Positions 30,777 to 39,312 of a DNA stretch of 64,000 bases are shown here, in pieces (within the stretch, counting starts at the first letter, position 1; each line of letters begins with the position of its first letter). Below the pieces are notes generated by a model. That model saw nothing but the letters and a program-made list of their open reading frames with translations. It did no database searches and was not told where the DNA came from. A program made the position numbers and the translations under genes. The DNA comes from Vagococcus elongatus (lineage in GTDB: Bacteria; Bacillota; Bacilli; Lactobacillales; Vagococcaceae), in the NCBI RefSeq assembly GCF_003987645.1, contig NZ_NGKA01000001.1, positions 62,001 through 126,000 of the forward strand, read 5' to 3'.

Positions 30777-32213
30777 ATGGAAAAGTTTTTTGAATTAAAG
30801 AAAAATGGTACGAACGTGTCTACAGAAATAATGGCAGGATTAACAACATTTTTTGCAATGAGTTATATTTTATTTGTAAATCCTACCATCTTGTCTGCTT
30901 CAGGAATGCCATTTCAAGCAGTATTTTTAGCAACAATTATTTCTTCTGTTATCGGGACATTGGTGATGGGATTGTTTGCTAACGTTCCTTATGCTCAAGC
31001 ACCGGGAATGGGTCTGAACGCCTTTTTTACGTTTACAGTTGTTTTCGGTTTAGGCTATTCATGGCAGCAAGCGTTAGGGATGGTTTTTCTATGTGGTATT
31101 ATTAATATTTTAATTACAGTTACAAAAATCAGAAAAATGATTATCAAAGCAATTCCAGAAAGTATGCAACACGCTATCGGCGGAGGAATTGGGGTTTTTG
31201 TTGCTTACGCTGGGCTTAAAAGTGCTAACTTGTTAGTTTTTTCTGGTGATACATCCTCAATTACTGCTTCAACAGTCGAAAATGGTGTTACCACCAACGT
31301 TACGATTAATGGCGGTGTGGTTCCTGGTTTGGCAATGTTTAACAATCCAGAGATGATTTTAGCTGTTATCGGTTTGATCCTTACAGTGGTGCTCGTTGTT
31401 CTAGATTTAAAAGGAGCTATCTTAATTTCTATCATAGGAATAACTGTGATTGGTATCTTGATGGGAGTCGTGGATTTATCTGCGATAGATTTTCAGCAAA
31501 ATTCATTTAGCAATTCTGTTAAAGAATTAGGCGTTACTTTCGGCGCAGCTTTTGGGTCAGAAGGATTACCAAGTTTATTTTCAGATGCTGCAAAAATCCC
31601 GCAAGTGTTGATGACTATTTTGGCTTTCAGTTTATCAGATACTTTTGATACAATTGGCACATTTATTGGTACTGGAAGAAGAACTGGTATTTTCAGTAAG
31701 GAAGATGAAGAAGCGCTGGAAAACAGCAAAGGCTTCAGTTCAAAAATGGATAAAGCTCTATTTGCTGATGCTATTGCGACTTCTATCGGTGCTATTTTCG
31801 GAACGTCAAATACGACGACTTTTGTTGAAAGTGCTGCAGGTATCGGCGCTGGCGGACGTACGGGTCTAACTTCTGTTGTGGTTGCAGCCTTGTTCGCATT
31901 AAGCAGCTTGTTCGCTCCATTGATTGCCATTGTGCCGGCACAGGCGACTGCTCCAGCCCTAATTATCGTAGGAGTGATGATGTTAGGCTCCTTTAAAGAA
32001 ATTAATTGGGTCATACTTGAAGAAGCTGTTCCAGCATTTTTCGCTTCCATTTTTATGGGATTATGTTTTAGCATCTCTTATGGTATTGCTGCCGGCTTCA
32101 TCTTTTATGTGATTATAAAAGTCAGCAAAGGCAGAGCAAGAGATGTCAGTCCGATTTTATGGATCGTTACCGGGTTGTTTATCATCAACTTTATTATCAT
32201 GAGTATTATTTAA
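30777..32213 (+). CDS. pbuG: Hypoxanthine/guanine permease, AzgA/PbuG type (NCS2)
   Basis: Membrane proton symporter for purine bases, 478 residues with about 12 to 14 hydrophobic spans. The conserved NYAQAPGMGLNAFF-like stretch appears as YAQAPGMGLNAFFTF (near residue 74), and GTSNTTTFVESAAGIGAGGRTGL (near 342) is the second substrate-site signature of the AzgA branch. AAGGGGAG precedes the ATG. PurBox-like motifs upstream agree with purine transport. Which base it prefers cannot be told. Confidence 0.9.
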   Translation: MEKFFELKKNGTNVSTEIMAGLTTFFAMSYILFVNPTILSASGMPFQAVFLATIISSVIGTLVMGLFANVPYAQAPGMGLNAFFTFTVVFGLGYSWQQALGMVFLCGIINILITVTKIRKMIIKAIPESMQHAIGGGIGVFVAYAGLKSANLLVFSGDTSSITASTVENGVTTNVTINGGVVPGLAMFNNPEMILAVIGLILTVVLVVLDLKGAILISIIGITVIGILMGVVDLSAIDFQQNSFSNSVKELGVTFGAAFGSEGLPSLFSDAAKIPQVLMTILAFSLSDTFDTIGTFIGTGRRTGIFSKEDEEALENSKGFSSKMDKALFADAIATSIGAIFGTSNTTTFVESAAGIGAGGRTGLTSVVVAALFALSSLFAPLIAIVPAQATAPALIIVGVMMLGSFKEINWVILEEAVPAFFASIFMGLCFSISYGIAAGFIFYVIIKVSKGRARDVSPILWIVTGLFIINFIIMSII

Positions 32214-32228
32214 CAGACAATATGTTGG

Positions 32229-32256
32229 ACACAGGGAGCTGCTCCCTGTGTTTTTT
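32229..32256 (+). terminator. Intrinsic terminator after the purine permease
   Basis: ACACAGGGAG pairs perfectly with CTCCCTGTGT around CTG, followed by TTTTTT. Confidence 0.93.
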
Positions 32257-32326
32257 ATATTTTAGTGTCCTTAGTTACTCACTGTGTTATAATAAGCATA
32301 CTTTTACAGAAGCGAGTTGACGTTTA

Positions 32327-33193
32327 ATGAATGAATTATTAGGAACAATCTGGACTGGTCTTATCACGGATGAGAACGACACTGCTTATTTTGTTCAAAA
32401 AAATGGTGTCACTTTCCGTCTAGATAAAAATGAAGATAGCCATACACTTGGTGACATGGTGGAAGTCTTTGGATATTCGAATCAGAAAAATGAATTGGCA
32501 GTCACGACTAATCTGCCTAAAATAGTGAAAGGCACTTACGGTTTCGCAGAAGTAGTGGCTAGCAGGAGAGATCTCGGTGTCTTTGTAGATATCGGCCTTC
32601 CAGATAAGGAAATGGCTCTGTCTTTGGATGAGTTATCCGAAATGCGTCAACTGTGGCCAAAAAAAGGCGATGTCCTATATGTAACGCTAAGAACTGACGA
32701 AAAAAATCGTTTGTGGGCAACTTTGGCTGAAGAAGAGCGTATTGAAGCCATGAGCCGACCTGCAACAGAGGAAATGAAGAATAAAAATATTTCCGGCAAA
32801 GTTTACCGGTTAAAAGTAGTTGGAAGTTTTGTGTTGACAGATGATTTTCATTTGGCATTTATCCATCCTTCAGAACGTTACATTGAGCCAAGATTAGGAG
32901 AAATCGTTAACGGACGAGTGATTGGGGTTAGACCTGACGGCATGTTGAATATTTCATTGAAGCCACGGGCTCATGAGGTAATCAGCGATGACGCCCAGAT
33001 GATTTTGACTTTTCTTCATCAGTCAAAAGAAGGGAAGATTCCTTTTTCAGACAAATCAACACCGGAAGAAATTAAAGAAATGTTTGCCATAAGTAAAGGA
33101 CAGTTTAAACGTGCTTTGGGCAGTTTGATGAAAGCAAAGAAAGTTAAACAAGAAGGCGGTTATACGATTTTATTACACGACGAAGAAAAGTAA
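32327..33193 (+). CDS. cvfB: CvfB-like S1-domain RNA-binding protein
   Basis: Cytoplasmic RNA-binding protein of 288 residues, made of tandem S1/OB folds and a C-terminal winged helix (about 225-285), as in CvfB of Staphylococcus and YitL of Bacillus. The FAEVVASRRDLGVFVDIGLPDKE stretch (near residue 75) is a typical S1 strand pattern. An extended -10 (TGTTATAAT, 32285-32293) lies just before, but there is no clear ribosome site ahead of the ATG (only GAAGCGAG), so initiation may be weak or need another signal. Confidence 0.88.
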   Translation: MNELLGTIWTGLITDENDTAYFVQKNGVTFRLDKNEDSHTLGDMVEVFGYSNQKNELAVTTNLPKIVKGTYGFAEVVASRRDLGVFVDIGLPDKEMALSLDELSEMRQLWPKKGDVLYVTLRTDEKNRLWATLAEEERIEAMSRPATEEMKNKNISGKVYRLKVVGSFVLTDDFHLAFIHPSERYIEPRLGEIVNGRVIGVRPDGMLNISLKPRAHEVISDDAQMILTFLHQSKEGKIPFSDKSTPEEIKEMFAISKGQFKRALGSLMKAKKVKQEGGYTILLHDEEK

Positions 33194-33252
33194 CAGAGTT
33201 CCTAAAAGGAAAGACTGTTAATAAAATCACCCCTTGAGAAAGGATTTTGCAA

Positions 33253-34461
33253 TTGACTAAAGGTTACACCGATAGATTAAAACAGCAGCTAAACCTTCTT
33301 CAAGGTATTTATTGGGTAGCTTTTTGCTCAATTAGCGGGTTTGCTACTGTCTTTTTGCTGACTAAGGGTCTTAGTAGTTCTACCATAGGAATCATCATTG
33401 CTTCTGCCAGTTTGATATCTGTGTTTGCCCAGTTTGCCACTGGATTTATTTTGGATCGATTTGTCAATCTGACCGTAAAAAAAGTCTTACTTGGCTATGC
33501 CGGGGCCACGACCGTGTTAAATGCTTTAATCTTATTGGTTCAAAGCTACACCGTTATAGTTGCCTTGCTGTATTGTGTTTCACTTGTATTTCTTTTTAAC
33601 GTTCAGCCGCTTATTACAACACTTGTTTATCAATATATCAACAGTGGACTCAACACCACGTTTTCATTTTCAAGAGGGATAGGTTCTCTGACGTATGCAC
33701 TGACCTCTTTCTTTTTAGGGAAATGGTTAGACGCCCATTCTAGTCTTTCCGTTCCCGTCCTTTCAACGACTACAATGGTGGTGCTGTTCATTCTCTTATT
33801 AACGTTGCCGAAAGTTAATTCCCTTAAAAAGAATCGTCAAGAAGACGAGGGAAAGAGAGCGAAAGAAACGAGTTTAGGAGAAGTGTTTCGAAAGTATCCG
33901 ACAATGTTAGGACTGCTGGTAGGACTGTGCTGCATTTTTATATTTCATACAGTTGTGAATGTTTTTTTACCTCAGATGATTGACAATGTGGGAGGAAAGA
34001 ACACGCAAGTCGGTTATGCTATTGCACTGGCAGCATTTTGCGAAATCCCAATCATGTTAAGTTTTCAGCGTATCGAAGCCCGCTTTACAGTGCAAAACAC
34101 ATTAAAAATTTCCGGTGTTTTCTTTTTTATTCGTAGTTTGATTTATTACTTTGCCGGTACATTTTTGATGTTTCTGCCTGCACAATTACTGCAAAGTTTT
34201 TCTTTTGCTTTGATTACACCCGCCTATGCACATTATGTCAATGAAATAATGGCGGAAGAAGATCAAGTAAAAGGGCAAACCTTTGTGATGGCGGCAGTAA
34301 CGCTAGGTAATGTGGTTGGAAGTCTAGTGGGAGGACAGCTTGTTCAGAATCTAGGGGTTTCAGCAATGTTGTTGTTTGGCGTACTGTTAAGTTTCGTCGG
34401 GATGCTAGTCCTTTTCTATACAGTAAAAAAAGAGCCGAAACAAAATACTCCTTCTAATTGA
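33253..34461 (+). CDS. MFS transporter
   Basis: Major facilitator permease of 402 residues with 12 hydrophobic segments split by a basic central loop (KKNRQEDEGKRAKE, near residue 195). I place the start at TTG 33253, 9 bases after GAAAGGA; a TTG at 33247 is only 3 bases from it. The layout resembles the LacY/nucleoside symporter-like MFS group (two loosely related halves, late GQTFVMAAVTLGNVVGSLVGG motif), but the substrate is unknown. It follows cvfB closely and may share its promoter. Confidence 0.85.
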   Translation: MTKGYTDRLKQQLNLLQGIYWVAFCSISGFATVFLLTKGLSSSTIGIIIASASLISVFAQFATGFILDRFVNLTVKKVLLGYAGATTVLNALILLVQSYTVIVALLYCVSLVFLFNVQPLITTLVYQYINSGLNTTFSFSRGIGSLTYALTSFFLGKWLDAHSSLSVPVLSTTTMVVLFILLLTLPKVNSLKKNRQEDEGKRAKETSLGEVFRKYPTMLGLLVGLCCIFIFHTVVNVFLPQMIDNVGGKNTQVGYAIALAAFCEIPIMLSFQRIEARFTVQNTLKISGVFFFIRSLIYYFAGTFLMFLPAQLLQSFSFALITPAYAHYVNEIMAEEDQVKGQTFVMAAVTLGNVVGSLVGGQLVQNLGVSAMLLFGVLLSFVGMLVLFYTVKKEPKQNTPSN

Positions 34462-34467
34462 GAATAG

Positions 34468-34496
34468 TTGATAATTATTCCTGGATACTTTATAAT
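34468..34496 (+). promoter_or_regulatory. fur promoter
   Basis: TTGATA (34468-34473) and TATAAT (34491-34496) with 17 bases between. The -35 region (TGATAATTATT) also resembles half of a Fur box. Confidence 0.75.
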
Positions 34497-34531
34497 TAAT
34501 CTAAATTAATTTTTTTATATACAAAGACAGA

Positions 34532-34546
34532 TTATAATGATTATAA
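34532..34546. promoter_or_regulatory. PerR-type box in the fur leader
   Basis: TTATAATGATTATAA is an exact match to the PerR-box consensus TTATAATNATTATAA and differs from the Fur 7-1-7 site (TGATAATNATTATCA) at both ends. It ends 4 bases before the AAGGGG ribosome site of fur. Confidence 0.75.
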
Positions 34547-34563
34547 ATAAAGGGGCGTTGATT

Positions 34564-35019
34564 ATGAGTCAGGAAACGATGTTGCGAAGCATTCGTAAAC
34601 AGTTGCATGATGGCGGTTATAAGCTGACACCGCAGCGTGAAGCAACAGTTTTAGTCTTGCTTGAAAATGAGAAAGACCATCTTTCTGCTGAAGAGATATA
34701 CATGTTGGTTAAGCAGAAAAGTTCAGAAATAGGTTTGGCGACTGTTTATCGGACGCTTGAAATGCTGACTGAGCTGAAGATTGTCGATAAAATCAGCTTT
34801 AATGATGGCGTGGCACGTTACGACTTGCGTAAGGAAGGCGCCAAACATTTTCATCACCATTTGCTGTGTCTCGAGTGCGGCAGTATTGAAGAAATCGAAG
34901 AAGATTTGCTGGTTGAGGTAGAAAAAGTGGTTGAAAAAAATTTCAACTTTGAAGTGACGGATCACCGTTTAACTTTCCACGGTGTTTGCGGAGCATGTCG
35001 CGAAAATAAATCAAAATAG
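34564..35019 (+). CDS. fur: Ferric uptake regulator, Fur
   Basis: Iron-responsive repressor of 151 residues. The start is the ATG at 34564 after AAGGGG. YKLTPQREATV and IGLATVYRTLEMLTEL belong to the DNA-binding winged helix. FHHHLLCLECG gives metal-binding histidines and the first CxxC (near residue 100), and CGAC near the C-terminus gives the second. The sequence resembles Bacillus Fur far more than PerR or Zur. A perfect PerR-type box lies in its leader, so it may be under peroxide control. Confidence 0.93.
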   Translation: MSQETMLRSIRKQLHDGGYKLTPQREATVLVLLENEKDHLSAEEIYMLVKQKSSEIGLATVYRTLEMLTELKIVDKISFNDGVARYDLRKEGAKHFHHHLLCLECGSIEEIEEDLLVEVEKVVEKNFNFEVTDHRLTFHGVCGACRENKSK

Positions 35020-35024
35020 ATAAA

Positions 35025-35070
35025 AACTATTAAGCGAGAGAATACTGAATGATTGCTTAGTAGTTTTTTT
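35025..35070 (+). terminator. Intrinsic terminator of fur
   Basis: AACTATTAAGC pairs with GCTTAGTAGTT (one G-U) and is followed by seven T. Confidence 0.85.
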
Positions 35071-35080
35071 ATTTATTTAG

Positions 35081-35110
35081 TTGACATAATATATGTATTG
35101 GAAATACAAT
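35081..35110 (+). promoter_or_regulatory. xerD promoter
   Basis: TTGACA (35081-35086) and TACAAT (35105-35110), 18 bases apart. The predicted start near 35117 rules out in-frame starts upstream of it. Confidence 0.7.
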
Positions 35111-35146
35111 GAAGATGTTAAAAAAATTGAAGGAAGGCAAGGTCAA

Positions 35147-36037
35147 ATGATGGATGTTATTCAAGACTACATTCATTTTTTAAAAATCGAGCGGGGACTT
35201 TCGGCAAATACGATCGAAAGTTATCAGCGTGATTTGATTCAATATCACGATTATTTAAAAAGTTTGGATGTAGAAGATTGGCAGACGATAGACCGTTATC
35301 ATGTGATGGGGTTTTTAAAGAAACTTTCCGATGAAGGAAAATCGTCTTCTACCAGTATTCGAATGGTGTCGACTCTGCGGAAATTCCATCAGTATTTGAG
35401 GATTGAAAGAATCACTGATTCCGACCCCATGCAATATGTTGAAACACCTAAAAAGTCTCAAAAATTGCCAAAGACTCTCTCATTAGAGGAAGTTGAAACC
35501 TTGATTGAAGCACCTGACACTGGAACACCGCTTGGTTTGCGGGATAGAGCTATCTTTGAAGTGATGTATGCTACTGGTTTACGAGTCACAGAACTGATTT
35601 CTTTGAAGATGGACGATTTACATTTATCTCTCGGATTAGTTCAAACAATCGGTAAAGGGAATAAAGAAAGAATCATTCCTCTAGGCGATCATGCCATCTA
35701 TTGGATTGAACAATACTTGGCTAGCTCCCGTCCTCAGCTGACGAACAAGGATAAACCTGTACCTTATTTGTTTTTAAATCATCGGGGGAATGGCTTTACC
35801 CGACAAGGTATTTGGAAAAATTTAAAAGCCTATGTTTTGCAGGCTCAAATCACCAAAAAGGTAACGCCTCATACTCTACGGCATAGTTTTGCGACCCACT
35901 TGCTGGAAAATGGTGCCGATTTGCGGGTAGTCCAAGAACTCCTTGGTCATGCAGATATTTCGACCACTCAAATATACACACACATTACTAAGAAGCGAAT
36001 GGCGGAGGTCTATAAACAATATTTTCCCCGTGCATAG
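35147..36037 (+). CDS. xerD: Site-specific tyrosine recombinase XerD
   Basis: Resolves chromosome dimers at dif together with a partner recombinase. The start is ATG 35147 (or the next codon, 35150) after CAAGGT; earlier ATGs lie before the predicted transcript start. The 296 residues comprise an N-terminal SAM-like arm domain (about 1-85) and the catalytic domain with Arg in ATGLRVTEL, Lys in TIGKGNKER, HTLRHSFATHL, LGHADISTTQIYTH and the tyrosine nucleophile in the last. It is followed by scpA-scpB-rluB, the usual Firmicutes order, which supports XerD over a phage integrase. Confidence 0.93.
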   Translation: MMDVIQDYIHFLKIERGLSANTIESYQRDLIQYHDYLKSLDVEDWQTIDRYHVMGFLKKLSDEGKSSSTSIRMVSTLRKFHQYLRIERITDSDPMQYVETPKKSQKLPKTLSLEEVETLIEAPDTGTPLGLRDRAIFEVMYATGLRVTELISLKMDDLHLSLGLVQTIGKGNKERIIPLGDHAIYWIEQYLASSRPQLTNKDKPVPYLFLNHRGNGFTRQGIWKNLKAYVLQAQITKKVTPHTLRHSFATHLLENGADLRVVQELLGHADISTTQIYTHITKKRMAEVYKQYFPRA

Positions 36038-36063
36038 AGAAGTTTAATTTTATTGTCTTGATA

Positions 36064-36072
36064 TGTTATAAT
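36064..36072 (+). promoter_or_regulatory. Extended -10 promoter of scpA
   Basis: TGTTATAAT ends 33 bases before the GTG start. No good -35 is seen. Confidence 0.55.
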
Positions 36073-36104
36073 ACTTAAGGCTTAAACATGGAAAGGGTGA
36101 TTCA

Positions 36105-36863
36105 GTGGAAACTTTAAAAGTAAAATTAGAGGTGTTTGAAGGTCCCTTGGATTTACTCCTCCATTTAATCAAAACGTTGGAAATCGACATTTACGATATT
36201 CCAATCGCCGAGATTACGGTACAGTACATGAACTATATTCAATCTATGAAAGATTTGCAATTAGAAGTGGCAGGGGAATATATCGTCATGGCAGCCACAC
36301 TGATGTCCATCAAAAGCAAATTACTGCTGCCAAAACAAGAATTGGATGTGTTAGAAGACGGAGAGGATTCAGAAGGGGAGGACCCGCGGGATGCTTTGGT
36401 CGCTCAACTGCTGGAATACCGTAAATTTAAGTATGCTGCTGATGTGCTCAAGGATAAAGAAGCAGAACGGAGTCTTTATTATACGAAAGAGCCGCTGGAT
36501 TTAAGCAATTACAAGGATGAGATGGAACCATTAAAACCTGATCAAGTCAGTACCATCGATTTATTTTTGGCTTTTCATGATGTTTTGGAACGCAGCAAAC
36601 TTCGTGGGCCCAAAGAAACGACGATTACTACTGACACGCTTTCCATCGAGGAGCAAATTAAATTCATTGAGCAGGCTATGGAAGATTTGCCTGAGAATAA
36701 AGGACTCTCGTTTGACACATTATTTGTGACTTATTCAAGGGGCGAAATCGTGACCACGTTTATGGCGTTGCTGGAATTGATAAAAGCACGCAGAGTGACA
36801 GCTCAGCAAGAAAATCATCTGGCACCTATTTATTTATATACTTATTCGGAAGAACTGGAGTAA
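36105..36863 (+). CDS. scpA: Segregation and condensation protein A
   Basis: Kleisin subunit of the SMC-ScpAB condensin that organises and segregates the nucleoid. GTG start at 36105 after AAAGGGTGA. The 252 residues have the conserved N-terminal FEGPLDLLLHLIKTLEIDIYDIPIAEIT helix-rich domain, a charged middle, and a winged-helix C-terminus ending FMALLELIKARRVTAQQ. scpB starts 8 bases after it. Confidence 0.96.
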   Translation: METLKVKLEVFEGPLDLLLHLIKTLEIDIYDIPIAEITVQYMNYIQSMKDLQLEVAGEYIVMAATLMSIKSKLLLPKQELDVLEDGEDSEGEDPRDALVAQLLEYRKFKYAADVLKDKEAERSLYYTKEPLDLSNYKDEMEPLKPDQVSTIDLFLAFHDVLERSKLRGPKETTITTDTLSIEEQIKFIEQAMEDLPENKGLSFDTLFVTYSRGEIVTTFMALLELIKARRVTAQQENHLAPIYLYTYSEELE

Positions 36864-36870
36864 AGACTGA

Positions 36871-37587
36871 ATGAAGAGTTTATACGGAAAAATTGAATCT
36901 CTCCTATTTGTTGTAGGGGAGGAAGGGATTTCTTTAGACGAGTTGTCTTTTTTGCTAAAAAAAGAAACGGCAGAAGTTTTCGAGGCTATCCGTTTTTTAG
37001 AACATAAATATCAGAAAGATAGAGATTGTGCTTTGCATATTTTGGAAGTAGGCAACCAGTTTATCTTATCGACTAAAAAAGAATGTGCTGATTTATTAAA
37101 AAAATATGCCCAGTCCCCGATGTCGAATCACTTATCTCAGGCAGCTTTAGAGACACTTTCGATTATTGCCTATAAGCAGCCGGTGACTCGTATGGAAATC
37201 GATGAGATCCGCGGGGTTCAGTCCACTGGCTCTGTACAAAAATTATTAGCACGTCAGCTGATTGAAGAAAAAGGACGTGTGAATGCTCCCGGACGGGCTA
37301 TTTTATACGGAACAAGCACTTATTTTATGAATTATTTTGGCTTGGAAACTATCAATGATTTGCCGTCAGTAAAAGAAATGGAAGCTGAGTTGATACATGA
37401 GCTTCCAAGTGATTTATTTTTTGACAAGTTTAAAAAAGAACTTGAAGGTCAAGGAATTCATGATGCAGAGAGTTTTGAGGAAATCGTGAGCAAATTTGAT
37501 GATTCATCTATTGAAGAAGCCTCTGATTTGGATAAAGAAGGACCTGCTCAGATAAAAGATGACATAGAAGAAGGAATAGGTGAGTAA
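36871..37587 (+). CDS. scpB: Segregation and condensation protein B, with acidic tail
   Basis: Winged-helix partner of ScpA in the condensin complex. Residues 1-165 are the two winged helices, with LETLSIIAYKQPVTRMEIDEIRGV and the conserved GRAILYGTS. The protein is 238 residues, whereas ScpB is usually 180-200; the extra C-terminal stretch is acidic and low-complexity (DDSSIEEASDLDKEG, DDIEEGIGE) and probably disordered. It lies 8 bases after scpA and 5 bases before rluB. Confidence 0.95.
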   Translation: MKSLYGKIESLLFVVGEEGISLDELSFLLKKETAEVFEAIRFLEHKYQKDRDCALHILEVGNQFILSTKKECADLLKKYAQSPMSNHLSQAALETLSIIAYKQPVTRMEIDEIRGVQSTGSVQKLLARQLIEEKGRVNAPGRAILYGTSTYFMNYFGLETINDLPSVKEMEAELIHELPSDLFFDKFKKELEGQGIHDAESFEEIVSKFDDSSIEEASDLDKEGPAQIKDDIEEGIGE

Positions 37588-37591
37588 ATAA

Positions 37592-38317
37592 ATGGAAGAA
37601 GTACGTCTGCAAAAAGTTTTAGCTCAAAGCGGGGTTGCCTCACGTAGAAAATCAGAAGAATTGATATCTCAAGGTGCGGTAAAAGTAAATGGAAAGATTA
37701 TTACCGAGATGGGGGTCAAGGTTACCAAAAAAGATCTTATTGAAGTTAACGGGATTCCCCTAACCAAAGAGAAAAATGTTTATTTCTTGCTTTATAAGCC
37801 AAGAGGAGTTATTTCGGCAGTGAGTGATGATAAGGGACGCAAAGTCGTCATAGACTTGCTGCCTGGCGTCAAAGAACGGATTTTTCCTGTGGGTCGTCTA
37901 GATTATGACACCTCAGGGTTATTATTGCTGACTAACGATGGAGAGTTTATGAATAAAATCACTCATCCAAAAAATGAAGTGCCTAAAGTTTATGTAGCTA
38001 AAGTTAAAGGTCTGCCTAGTCAAAAGGACTTGATGAAGCTTGAAAAAGGAATCAAAATTGACGGACGCAGAACAGCTCCTGCTAAGGCGTGGGGTTTATC
38101 AAGAGATAAAAAAGCAGAAACGGCGATTGTGGAACTGACCATCCACGAAGGACGTAATCATCAAGTGAAAAAAATGTTTGATGCCATCGGTTTCCCGGTG
38201 ATGAAATTAAAAAGAGAGCGTCTAGGAACATTAGATTTGTCTGGTTTGTCTCCCGGTCAGTACCGGAGTTTGTCTGCAAACGAAGTCAGAGATATGCTGA
38301 ATCAATCCACCATGTAG
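37592..38317 (+). CDS. rluB: 23S rRNA pseudouridine synthase, RluB/RsuA family
   Basis: Converts a uridine in 23S rRNA helix 89 region to pseudouridine. The N-terminal S4 domain (about 3-60; RLQKVLAQSGVASRRKSEELI) binds RNA. The catalytic aspartate is in GRLDYDTSGLLLLTNDG (near residue 108). The 241 residues fit the family. It is the last gene of the xerD-scpA-scpB-rluB group. The RluB rather than RsuA assignment rests on the scpB neighbourhood. Confidence 0.93.
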   Translation: MEEVRLQKVLAQSGVASRRKSEELISQGAVKVNGKIITEMGVKVTKKDLIEVNGIPLTKEKNVYFLLYKPRGVISAVSDDKGRKVVIDLLPGVKERIFPVGRLDYDTSGLLLLTNDGEFMNKITHPKNEVPKVYVAKVKGLPSQKDLMKLEKGIKIDGRRTAPAKAWGLSRDKKAETAIVELTIHEGRNHQVKKMFDAIGFPVMKLKRERLGTLDLSGLSPGQYRSLSANEVRDMLNQSTM

Positions 38318-38356
38318 TATTATGTAGTATTTAGTAGATGGCATGAAACAGAAGGC

Positions 38357-38385
38357 TTGTCTATGGTAAAAAAATTTGTTATAGT
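38357..38385 (+). promoter_or_regulatory. ribU promoter
   Basis: TTGTCT (38357-38362) and TATAGT (38380-38385) with 17 bases between, just before the FMN riboswitch. Confidence 0.75.
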
Positions 38386-38402
38386 ATGAGAGTAATTAAA
38401 TA

Positions 38403-38533
38403 TTAAGGTTCGTCTTCAGGGGCAGGGTGTGATTCCCGACCGGTGGTGATAGTCCACGAACTATTTCTTTTTGAAATAGCTGATTTGGTGTAATTCCAAA
38501 ACCGACAGTATAGTCTGGTATAAAGAGGATTGG
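38403..38533 (+). ncRNA. FMN riboswitch (RFN element)
   Basis: Conserved RFN blocks appear in order: CAGGGGCAGGGTG with GATTCCCGACCGG, a short variable hairpin, then TTGGTGTAATTCCAAAACCGACAGTATAGTCTGG in pieces from 38484, and AAAGAGGAT. It senses flavin mononucleotide and controls the riboflavin transporter behind. The terminator hairpin that follows suggests control by transcription attenuation. Confidence 0.95.
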
Positions 38534-38566
38534 GCTTATTTGATGAAGTATCAAGTAAGATTTCTC

Positions 38567-38604
38567 GCTATTTTCTGCCTGTGGATAGAAAATGGCTTTT
38601 TTTA
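38567..38604 (+). terminator. Riboswitch-controlled terminator
   Basis: GCTATTTTCT pairs with AGAAAATGGC around a 10-base loop and is followed by TTTTTTT, the expression platform of the FMN riboswitch. Confidence 0.85.
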
Positions 38605-38678
38605 TTGAAATTTATACTTGATAAGCTATCAGATGTTAAAGTTCGGTGGAGATGAATCCTTTTAGGAGGATTAGTTGT

Positions 38679-39260
38679 ATGAGAAAAAGTAAGATTCAAC
38701 GCATGGTAGGTATTGCCATGCTGGGTGCAGTTGCCTATGTCTTGATGTTTTTATCGTTTCCTGTGATACCTGCTTATGCATTTATGAAAGTCGATTTTAG
38801 TGAGATTCCCATATTGATTGGGGCTTACATTTTTGGACCTTTCGCCGCTATAGGGATTGCAGCCGTTCGTTCGACCTTGCATTTTTTAACTACAGGAGTA
38901 AGTATTCCTAATATGGTAGGGGATTTGGCGAGCTTTTTAGCCGGAATTTCTTTCGTGCTGCCAGTTTATTTCTTATCAAATAAAAAAGCATCTACTAAAC
39001 ACCTTGCAGGAGGATTGATTCTAGGAACATTCTTGATGACTGGGGTGATGATGTTCTCAAACTACAGTTTCATCTTGCCTGTGTATGCTAAATTTATGGG
39101 GTTCCAATTACCCGGGACGCTGGCTTCTTACATTATGTTCGGTGTCTTGCCGTTTAATTTAATCAAAGCGGTCATTGTCAGCACGGCCTTTATACTTGTT
39201 CGCAAGAACTTGTTGCCTTGGCTGGAGAAAAAACAAAATTTAAGTCATCATTTACAATAA
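38679..39260 (+). CDS. ribU: Riboflavin ECF transporter S component
   Basis: Membrane substrate-binding subunit for riboflavin that works with the shared EcfA/EcfA'/EcfT energy module, encoded elsewhere. The start is the ATG at 38679 after AGGAGG; the frame from 38646 would swallow this site. The 193 residues form about six hydrophobic spans, with the family's basic N-terminal helix MLGAVAYVLMFLSFPVIP and FMKVDFSEIPILIGAYIFGP. The FMN riboswitch upstream fixes the ligand. Confidence 0.96.
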   Translation: MRKSKIQRMVGIAMLGAVAYVLMFLSFPVIPAYAFMKVDFSEIPILIGAYIFGPFAAIGIAAVRSTLHFLTTGVSIPNMVGDLASFLAGISFVLPVYFLSNKKASTKHLAGGLILGTFLMTGVMMFSNYSFILPVYAKFMGFQLPGTLASYIMFGVLPFNLIKAVIVSTAFILVRKNLLPWLEKKQNLSHHLQ

Positions 39261-39265
39261 AAACC

Positions 39266-39312
39266 AAAAAAGGCGGTACCCATATTAGTTAGTGGGTGTC
39301 GCCTTTTCTTTT
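39266..39312. terminator. Bidirectional terminator between ribU and ferredoxin
   Basis: AAAAGGCGGTACCCA pairs with TGGGTGTCGCCTTTT (two G-U), with A- and T-tracts outside. The end of the ferredoxin gene lies inside it. Confidence 0.85.

Noticed and set aside
31493..32074. Long minus-strand frame (193 codons) opposite the purine permease
   Set aside because: It lies wholly inside an intact gene, has no ribosome site, and its composition (Ala, Pro, Ile, Lys-rich) is that of an antisense shadow.
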